This document shows, piece by piece, positions 56,957 through 64,000 of a stretch of DNA of 64,000 nt. Positions within the stretch are counted from its first letter, which is position 1. Each line of letters starts with the position of its first letter. The translations under genes and the position numbers were made by a program. Origin of the DNA: Guillardia theta CCMP2712 (taxonomy: Eukaryota; Cryptophyceae; Pyrenomonadales; Geminigeraceae). The notes beneath the pieces were generated by a model, which was not told the DNA's origin, did not search any database, and saw only the letters and a program-made list of their open reading frames with translations. The DNA lies in NCBI RefSeq assembly GCF_000315625.1, contig NW_005434663.1:473025-537024 (forward strand), given 5' to 3'.

Positions 56957-57794
56957 ATGAAGAAAAGAGCAACCTGGAGCCTGGATGAGGTCGAATCAGA
57001 CCTTCAGAAAGCTGTTTGGAATGCGTCGAAAAACAGAGTCCTGATCATCTCAAAATCGGAGGCTTCTTCGTCTAAGAAACGTGGGGCAGACGGGAGGAAA
57101 AGGTACACTGAAATGACATGGATTGTTGACACTGATGACTTGTATTGTTAGAAGGAGAGTTGTGTTTCGAGACGAGATCGAACAGTCTGCTCACACTGCA
57201 ATCCAATCAGAAAAGGCGATAGATCCAACCCCTCCAGAATTTTTCACCAGTGATGATGTAATGCAAGAAGATGTACAAGTATACAAGAAGGAGAGTAAGC
57301 ATTTTGAATTGACTGATCTTTTTGGAATCCAACTACTCGGACCTATGGGTTGGACATTGCCAAATTTTGGTGGAGAGGGCGGGCATTCAAACAAAGAAAA
57401 CAATGGAAGCAATGCATCGTCACTGGGGAAATTCTCTGGATCATCAACAAAGGCTGAGAGCAGCAACAAGATATCCAACATGATGGTTGATGACGAGCAA
57501 TTCATCGAAGGAATCGTCAAATCTTCACATATGCTCTCAGATGTTAATATGCCCAACATCGTGTCAGCCTCGAAGAAGAGGTTTGGTAAAGGCACTCTTG
57601 CCGGACTGCAAGTGGAATCGATAGGAGAGCAGCCGCAGGAGTCAAGTCCTAGTAGCAGCATGCCTCGCAGAGGCTGGCACACTCGGAGGCGACAACTCAC
57701 TCCGAGACGAGGGGGTCCTCCAGTCGAGGAAAGCTCTCCGAGCAGGGGACATGTACCCTTTTCTCTCACTCCGGAGAAGATGAATATCTGGTAG
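56957..57794 (+). CDS. Unknown nuclear-type protein with KEN box (262 aa)
   Basis: Exons 56957-57102 and 57152-57794 join with phase 2+1. The protein is hydrophilic and largely disordered: a basic start (MKKRATWSLDEVESDL, SSSKKRGADGRK), then RRRVVFRDEIEQSAHTAIQS, PTPPEFF, a short hydrophobic motif (FELTDLFGIQLLGPMGW), HSNKENNGS (a KEN box), MMVDDEQFIEGIVK, and a basic tail (RRGWHTRRRQLTPRRGG) with SP/TP sites. KEN boxes direct APC/C-dependent degradation, and the SP/TP sites would suit CDK control, so a cell-cycle role is a reasonable but unproven guess. No folded domain is recognised. Confidence 0.62.
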
Positions 57795-57863
57795 TTACAA
57801 GGCATTCTCGAACTTTTACTACTGGAGTTCGCTAAACAAAGAAACATGAAGAATAAGAAATCT

Positions 57864-59316
57864 TTAAGGTACAGAGTTGCACACGGTCGCAACATGATCC
57901 ATCACGTTGCAGACTGAGTTCACAACATGCGTGGGGTCGATATAAGTTTGTCCTACACCTCCTCCTGCAATGATCCCGGCATTGTCCACCACAGGCTGCA
58001 AAACCAAAAGCGAGTTACTTTCACTCGAGTCAGGAGCTTCAATTTCGTACCTGAGCGACTCCAACACTCTGCATGGCAACAGCATGATTCACACCATTAA
58101 TAGGCGTGTGTGAATTCAATTCATCCGCGCTTGCAAGTACCACTGGAGACATCTTAAGGCTCGGCCCTCTGCCAAGAACGCTGCGGAGCCCCTCAAACAC
58201 ACACAAGCTGATGGACATGGCAGGGGCCATCCTTCCGAGACGAGCTTCAACGCCCGAGAAGAACCCACGAAGTCCCTTCCTGCGCATTACATTTCTTGCA
58301 GCAGCCTCAATGCTCATCTTCGTGGGGGTCACCGAGGAAGTTGGCAAGTTTCGGTCACATGGAGCAGATTGTACCGTTGTTTTGATCACATCAGCGGGAG
58401 TGGTGATGAAAGAAGCCATCATGCCTGAGAACAAGCCGGCAACCATGGCTGCTCCCAGACTACTTGTGCAAACTCCATTCATGCACGACTTAGCACTCGA
58501 GTAAAGTGGAAAGTACATGGCTGCGAAGGGAATGTCTCTGAGCCACGTCGCCTGATATCCCGTGTAGAGACCAGAGAGTCCTAGGTCTTTGATGTGATCC
58601 AAAGTTGATTTCTTCTCCCTGCTGATCTGTGCTTGAATCTTCAGCACTTCGAGCGGGTTGGTGGCAACGATTGTCGCTAGACCAGCGATGCTCCCTGCAA
58701 GCGCCTGGCCAGAGAAAGAGACTGAGGCCGCACTGTCGACATGTTGCACCTGTTTCAACGTGGACAGGACAAACTCGTACACGGAGAGCTGGATGGCTGA
58801 TTCAGGGGCCGCCCCGATCATCACCGGGATGAGACCATTATACAAGGCAAAGAAGCCCTCCTCCTCCACAATCTTCTTTATGGTCTGAAAGGTGTTGAGC
58901 TTCTCCTCCCCTTCTGCTGCTTGAATCCTTGTCTTGGCCGTGTCGATTGGAAACACAACAGCACTTGCAACCATCCCTGCCAGCGCCCCGATGGCAAGGT
59001 TTAAAAGGTTCTCGTTGACTATCTTTGGTACCGCGTCCAGGAGGGTTGCTGAACTGGAAACAGATCCCGCAACGGCAACATTGATCATTGCATGGTCAAG
59101 CTCAAACATCTGGAGTGACAGGGCCATTTTCCTCCCCTTGTTGCATGGAAGGCTGGATGGGGATGGCCGTTTCAATAGAGCAGTCACTCCCTCTACCCTC
59201 GAAGAAACACTTGGCATGCCGCCGGGGCAGGAAGGTAGGAAGGCATGCGCAGATTGGAGAACGAGAAGAAGAATCAGAAAACCTGAGCACCTGAACAGCA
59301 TTCTCTCTGGGCCCAT
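57864..59316 (-). CDS. Mitochondrial-carrier-family protein with plastid presequence (465 aa)
   Basis: Exons 59316-58051 and 57995-57864 join in phase 0. The presequence starts GPERMLFRCSGFLILLLVLQ then SAHAFLPSCPGG, a signal peptide with Phe after AHA, as in import into red complex plastids; a Ser/Lys-rich transit part follows. Three carrier repeats are clear: VFPIDTAKTRIQ with EGFFALYNGLIPVMIG, NPLEVLKIQAQ with GLSGLYTGYQATWLRDIP, and TPADVIKTTVQ with GLRGFFSGVEARLGRMAP. These carry the P-x-[DE]-x-x-[KR]-x-[RQ] signature, with Glu in repeat 2. Overall it resembles SAM or nucleotide carriers of plastid envelopes. The C-terminal extension after the third repeat (about 80 residues, no membrane span) is unusual. 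It shares a 800-bp upstream region with the divergent elongase gene. Confidence 0.85.
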
Positions 59317-60120
59317 TCCTCGCGCACCCTTTCCTTATCTCTCTCCCTATCTCTCTCCCTATCTCCCTCCCTCTCTCTTTCTCTTTCTCTCCCTCTCCCT
59401 CTCCCTCTCTCGCTCCTGTTCGCTTGCTATGTCGCCTGTACGTTCGCTTGCTCCAGTGTCCTGTCGGAGTCTTGCAAGGCCTCGCACACGTGGGGTGGGT
59501 GGACTCAGAGGGTGGGGTGATAAATATCGATGACCCGTATTTTTGAATATGAAAGATAGGGGTAAAATACCTTGGAGTGGGAAGGTACGTAGAGAGTAAG
59601 TGGGGTGGTCTCAGCTTTTATCAGGTTGATTTTGTTAATGGGGGTGGTACTTTCCATGAGGGGACGAGAGCGAGGCGGGCCTTTTGTGGGGTTAGCGAAT
59701 GGTAGGGTGGGGTAGTCTTGTGATCACTTTGGGTGGGTATTGAACATTATGAAAGAAGGGGTACTTTTGAAAATATGGGGGTGGGGAAGAAAATTGGTGG
59801 GGTAGTAAATGAGAAAGCAAGCAGTACAGGCTCGCGGGGGCCTCAAGCGGACGCGATGGTGCGGGAATGAGAGGAAAGAAGGAGAGTAAGAAGAGGAGAG
59901 AAAGGAAAGAGCTATGGCAGCATTGAGGGAAGAACGTGAATTGAAGGAAGAGAAGAAAATCAACATCAGGCTCCAGAGCAATATGATTGATTGATCATCT
60001 GATACGCATTTCGTTCCGGAGATCACTTGCTCCAAGTCGAACTAAAGCTTCGTCATATCGCTTCGTTTAAGCTCGGAATCTGCGCGATTTGACACCTCTG
60101 GGAAATTATAGTTTTTAGCT
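59317..60120. promoter_or_regulatory. Bidirectional promoter candidate between carrier and elongase genes
   Basis: 59340-59415 is a CTCTCCCTAT/CTCTCCCT repeat. 59490-59810 is the densest GGGGTA/GGGGTGG cluster in the window (GTGGGGTGGGTGG, GGGGTAAAATACC, GGGGTGGTACTTT, TAGGGTGGGGTAG, GGGGTACTTTTG, GGGGTGGGG). It lies between two divergent start codons (59316 minus, 60121 plus). Confidence 0.5.
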
Positions 60121-61454
60121 TTGGTACAGGATCATCACATGTACAGCGATATCAAGGATTCTGCTAGCTTGCACTCAATGAAGCACTCGAGCATGTTCTC
60201 AACGATGCTATCCCGTGTGTTTTCAGAGCACGTCAGAGAGCAGGTAGAACACTTTCGTTTCCACCCGTCACAGCCTCCCCTCCTGGCATCTTTCCACGAT
60301 GTCGTGGTCATTTGTGTCGTTTATTTCCTGTCGGTGAGAGCTTTGAAGTTCTTCATGCGATCGAGGAAGCCGTTCGACCTGCGGTATGTTGTTGCCTTTC
60401 ACAGCGGGCTGTTAACAGTGGCAAGCTTTGTGCTCTTTGCTTCTTTCATGATGATTTTGTTCGAAAAGTTTCAGAGCTTCTCGCCCTGGGAGACGATATG
60501 CTCATCCGACTTTCATCACGACGGCAACCTGCAATTTCTGTATTATATCAACTATCTGGTGAAATGGTACGAACTGCTCGACACGGTCATCCTGGTGTTG
60601 AGAAAGAAAGAGGTGATATTTCTCCATGAGTATCATCACGCAGCGACGCTCTTCTTGTGCTGGATACAGCTCGATCAGCATTCTACCGTGCAGTGGGTTC
60701 CCATCACCATAAACCTCCTCGTCCATGTCTTCATGTACTACTACTACACGCTGGCGGCGCTGAAAATCCCAGTCTGGTGGAAGATTTATCTCACTCAGCT
60801 CCAGATCGTTCAGTTTGTGATAGACATCGCAGCTTGTAAGCACCTCCGCATGATTCTTCTTTGCTCTCGTCCCCTTGCGCCAACTGTGATGTGGCGGACA
60901 AAGCTTCTGATCCCATCGCAGGTGTGTACGCAAGCAGCCATGAGCCTGTGATCGGAGGCCTGGGGCTGGCTGGGCTGCTCAGTGAGTATCAGCGCGATCA
61001 AGGTCCATCCTTGCGTGACTTTCTATGTCAGGTCCCAGGCCCATGTGCAACGGCACGCTTAAGGGAGCGCTCGTGGGGGTCGGGGTGATCTTCAGCTATC
61101 TCGTGCTCTTTGTCATTTTCTACCTTCAGACTGTGAGTATCTATGCGGGGTGGGTGGAAAGGGAGAGGGAGAGGGAGAGGGGGGGGGGGGGGATGGGAGG
61201 TGGTGGAGGAGGCTGACAGTATAGCAGTACCTGTCGAGGTCAAAGGGCAAGAGGAAAGAGGAATGAGTGGGGGATCTTGGCACAACTGGGACAAGACGAA
61301 AGGATGCTTCAGATGCATTCTTCCTTGTTTTTTTACGCAGTTATGGTACAGGGGAAACAATAAAACCAGCCAGGATAAACAGAATCAAAGCTCGTTGGTG
61401 AGGACGGCGTTGGATGGGATGCCGAGGACCGAAGGCCTCACTTCGATGCCCTGA
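60121..61454 (+). CDS. ELO-family fatty-acid elongase (329 aa)
   Basis: Exons 60121-60835, 60922-60981, 61032-61132 and 61341-61454 join with phases 1/1/0. Core motifs: LVKWYELLDTVILVLRKKE, then the histidine box FLHEYHHAATLFLCW (H-x-x-HH), NLLVHVFMYYYY and the T-Q-x-x-Q element YLTQLQIVQFV. Six to seven hydrophobic spans are visible (for example VVVICVVYFLSVRALKF, FHSGLLTVASFVLFAS, GVGVIFSYLVLFVIFYL). ELO proteins are ER condensing enzymes (3-ketoacyl-CoA synthases) that lengthen saturated or polyunsaturated acyl-CoA. H-E-Y-HH instead of the H-V-Y-HH common in PUFA elongases leaves the chain preference open. The last exon reads KTSQDKQNQSSLVRTALDGM and overlaps the end of the convergent channel gene on the other strand. 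Confidence 0.88.
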
Positions 61455-64000
61455 CAAGAATGTGAGGAGAGGGGGAAAAAAGAAAGAAAACTGCCGCACC
61501 CAGACCATGATGAGAACGGCGATGGCAAAACTATTGGGTAGGAGACGAGTTAGTACATGGTAGCAGGTGAGATCATAGTGCGAACCTGATCAGCAGGACG
61601 ATGGTAGTTCCCCAGTTCCTCTGGGTGCTCACAGACCTGCGGACGACTCGCTCAGAGTTCATGGGAGGCCCTGCAGTGCTCACTGTTGGATCGTGGAATG
61701 AGTTTGCACACTCTCGTTGGAAAGCTTGATGATGTTGGCGTTGTGAACTCTGCTGAGAGACTAGGGAAAGGAGTGAACACAAAGTCATCAGCACTAGCAA
61801 GGTATCCACCTGAAACCTGTCCATGTGAGTAGCGATGAAGTGCCTCCTTGAGCTCGTTTGCAGCTCCTGACAAGCACGTCAGCGATTTGGCAGTGAGAGG
61901 CTACGTGAGACGCGAGAGCAGCACCTGCTCGTCGTCGTAGATGATGGATGTGTCCTTGTAGTCTGAGACCCAGTGGGGGTCCCGCTCTCGGATTCCAATC
62001 CAGCAGAGGAAGGAGTCGACCGCACCTGAGAGTTTCTGCTCTGCCGCTAGAGCATAGTCTTTGGTGAATGAATTCCGGAAGGCAACGTTCAGAGCCATGG
62101 AGCAGAAGAGGAGAACGAAACAGGCAATGATGGCAGAGACGTCGAACTTGGTCACCGAACCACAGGTGTTGGGCTGCAGAAGAGAGCTCATGTAAGTGTC
62201 TTCTGTGGATGCCAGAAAGCCAGAATTCGAGAGGTCGGACAAGACTGTGCTCATGCCTGCCGTCAAGTACGTGGACGCGTAGATCCGAGTCCCGCTGATA
62301 GGATCGTCGCAAGTGTCGCAGAAGCAGAGAGCGTTCTGGAGGCCAAACCTCTTGTCAGAGAGGAGCAGCGGGTCTCCCACAACCTTCAACGGGTTTCCGC
62401 ACTCCTTAGCGTAGAGCCCCGAGCTCAAGAAATACTGCAAGAGATCGGCATGCGGAACCACCATGGCCGCGACCTTCCCGTTCAGCACAGCCTTGCCGCA
62501 TTCCTCTAGCGATGAAGCCGTGATAGGCTTGAAGCCAAAAATTGTAGATAGTTGCTTGTAGTAGGTGCGCTCAAGAACGCAGATGTCTACCCCGACCAAC
62601 CCTGACACGTCTTGGATGTTCGCTGCCTCCTGCATGTTGTTGATCTCGTCCACCACAGCTCCACTGAAGAGTCCGAAGCAAATGAGACCAAAGATCATCC
62701 AAAACGACCCAAACAATTTCCCAATCAGAGTCGTCGGAACTTTGTCTCCATAGCCAACAGTCGTCACCGTGACTGCCGTGTACCACAAACCGTCCATGAC
62801 ACCCTCAGCATAGAATTTCCTGAACAGGTCATTGTAGCGGTGCTCAACAATCCAGAAAATGTGGCCCATCACAAAGATGAAGAAGAAGAAGATCGACAGG
62901 AAGTTGATGAAAGACGGTGAGAAGAGCATGAGGAACATTGCGAGACCTCGAGAAATCAGTGGAGGATTCGTCTTCACGACAATAACAAAGCCGTCACCCT
63001 TCCACAGGCTGTCTGTGCATTGATATTTATCGATCTGTATGCTCGTATTCTGAGGTGAATACCTCAGCTGGTTGAAGTTGGAGATCAGAGTTCCTCGGAG
63101 TGGAGGCGGCCAAAATTTCTTGTCGTTGGACCCAGAAGTCGGAGCTGTTGATAGCAGAACACTGAGGTCAGTGACGACGTTGAAGGTGATGTTGTAGTTC
63201 AGACGGGCGGCAATCTCCTTGATTACATCGATGGTGTATCCTTTCGGCTCCACCATCCACTTGGGCAACCTTGGAAAGTACCCGCTCGGTTGCAATTCGT
63301 CCTGCGCGGTGCAAAATCCAAAGTAGCTGCAACCTCTGCCAGACACACAATCTTGATCGCTTGCACACGTGTGCTTCAGGTTTTCTGCTGTTGCTGATGC
63401 GTTGCACGCTGCTGACGAGCATTTGCTCTGGTTCAACTCAACTTCAACGAAAGGAGGATTGTTTTGAATCTGGACCTCCAACAAGCATGAACGTGACCAT
63501 GGGGATCGGAGCAGTGACCTATTGTATTCGATAGAACCTGTCAATGAGCAATCATGGAAGATTGTGTAGTAGAAGTATCTGGTAGAGTCGATGGTGTTGA
63601 TGGACCTGGAAGCGTCATACCTTGAGAAATCACTGTAACTCTCTACAAAATCTCCTAGAACCCATTCAGTGCTGTTCAGGATGTAGTTGCCATCGATGTC
63701 AGCAGCAATGAACTTCCTCTCTAAGAAAGAGATGCGGCCATCGCTGTTCAGGTCGTGCAGGTTGAAATTGATGGGATAGAGGTATTGGTTGTCCACTGCG
63801 CCACCCGTCGTCTTCTTGTAGAGAGAAAGATAGTACTCGCTCTTAGAAACATACTCGTCTCCATTCGTATCCGCAAACACCTTGAAGTAATGCTCCTCCA
63901 ACGAGATTCGCTGGCTTCCATCCAAGTCTTCTTCCTGTAATGCTTGTGCGATCTCAGCCGTGGTCGGCTCACGCACGAGCGAGGGATCCCAGCCGTTGGA
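61385..64000 (-). CDS. Glutamate-receptor-like potassium channel with N-terminal EF-hands (5' partial)
   Basis: A minus-strand frame is open to the window edge. The visible start has EF-hand loops: DLDGSQRISLEEH, DTNGDEYVSKSEY, DLNSDGRISFLER and DIDGNYILNSTEW. A Cys-rich part follows (SSAACNAS, CASDQDCVSGRGCSYFGFC). Lobe S1 of a bacterial-type solute-binding domain reads PKGYTIDVIKEIAARLNYN. The pore module comes next: FINFLSIFFFFIFVMGHIFW, DGLWYTAVTVTTVGYGDKVP (TVGYGD potassium filter) and WMIFGLICFGLFSGAVVDEI. Lobe S2 (VAAMVVPHADLLQYFL, DKRFGLQNALCFC) precedes a third span (AIIACFVLLFCSMALNVAF). Splices near 61910, 61810, 61670, 61565 and 61490 add ANELKEALHRYSHGQ, NANIIKLSNESVQ, a fourth span (TTIVLLISFAIAVLIMVW) and GIEVRPSVLGIPSNAV, with TGA at 61385-61387. 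The architecture is GluR0-like. The EF-hand orientation depends on the missing N-terminus. Confidence 0.82.

Overview
This is nuclear DNA of a eukaryotic alga with a complex, red-derived plastid. A cryptophyte such as Guillardia is my best guess, made from gene content and style rather than from any search. The genes are split by many short introns (mostly 45-65 nt, with GT or occasionally GC donors and AG acceptors). At least two predicted proteins start with a signal peptide followed by a phenylalanine at the presumed cleavage point (ACAF-LP at 38579, AHAF-LP at 57864-59316), the hallmark of import into secondary red plastids. The same stretch also holds ciliary genes (NPHP3-like, EFHC1-like), plastid genes (IF-3, DUF4079), an eEF3-type factor and an Integrator subunit. 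There are no operons, no CRISPR array and no rRNA that I can see. Exon structures below were read by eye: splice sites were accepted when GT/GC and AG borders gave a continuous frame and, where possible, a known family motif across the junction.

Layout. 1-6440: tail of an unknown gene, a small secreted protein, then a 1609-residue nephrocystin-3-like protein on the minus strand. 7011-13586: dapA (minus), a copine ending in a WW domain (plus), a small multi-span membrane protein. 14020-20765: a SAM-methyltransferase-type gene and the 3' end of an eEF3-like gene (both minus, the latter cut by a 100-N gap next to a 300-bp CT microsatellite), plastid-type IF-3 carrying a C-terminal WHEP domain (plus), a coiled-coil protein (minus). 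21317-33260 is gene-poor accessory DNA: a decayed Mutator-like (MULE) transposon, minisatellites, a kinase-tail fragment, a small RWP-RK gene, and GC-rich islands. 33262-42089: METTL21-type methyltransferase, RluA-type pseudouridine synthase, an OPR/FASTK-like helical-repeat protein, a plastid DUF4079 membrane protein, an EFHC1-like ciliary protein. 42310-44400: simple repeats and GC-rich islands. 44411-64000: full-size ABCG/PDR transporter, INTS9 (minus), two unknown proteins, a plastid-type mitochondrial-carrier-family protein, an ELO fatty-acid elongase and, running off the right edge, an EF-hand-bearing glutamate-receptor-like channel with a potassium filter.

Recurring themes. (1) A roughly 45-bp dispersed element (core TAACTTAACTTTGAGTAAAG) occurs at least nine times, mostly at or inside GC-rich islands. 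(2) Clusters of GGGGTA/TACCCC and GGGGTGG words lie just upstream of most inferred start codons and look like a promoter signature. (3) Many introns use GTC-type donors. Best candidates for something undescribed are the IF-3-WHEP fusion, the EF-hand GluR0-like channel, the copine-WW fusion, and the dispersed element with its islands.
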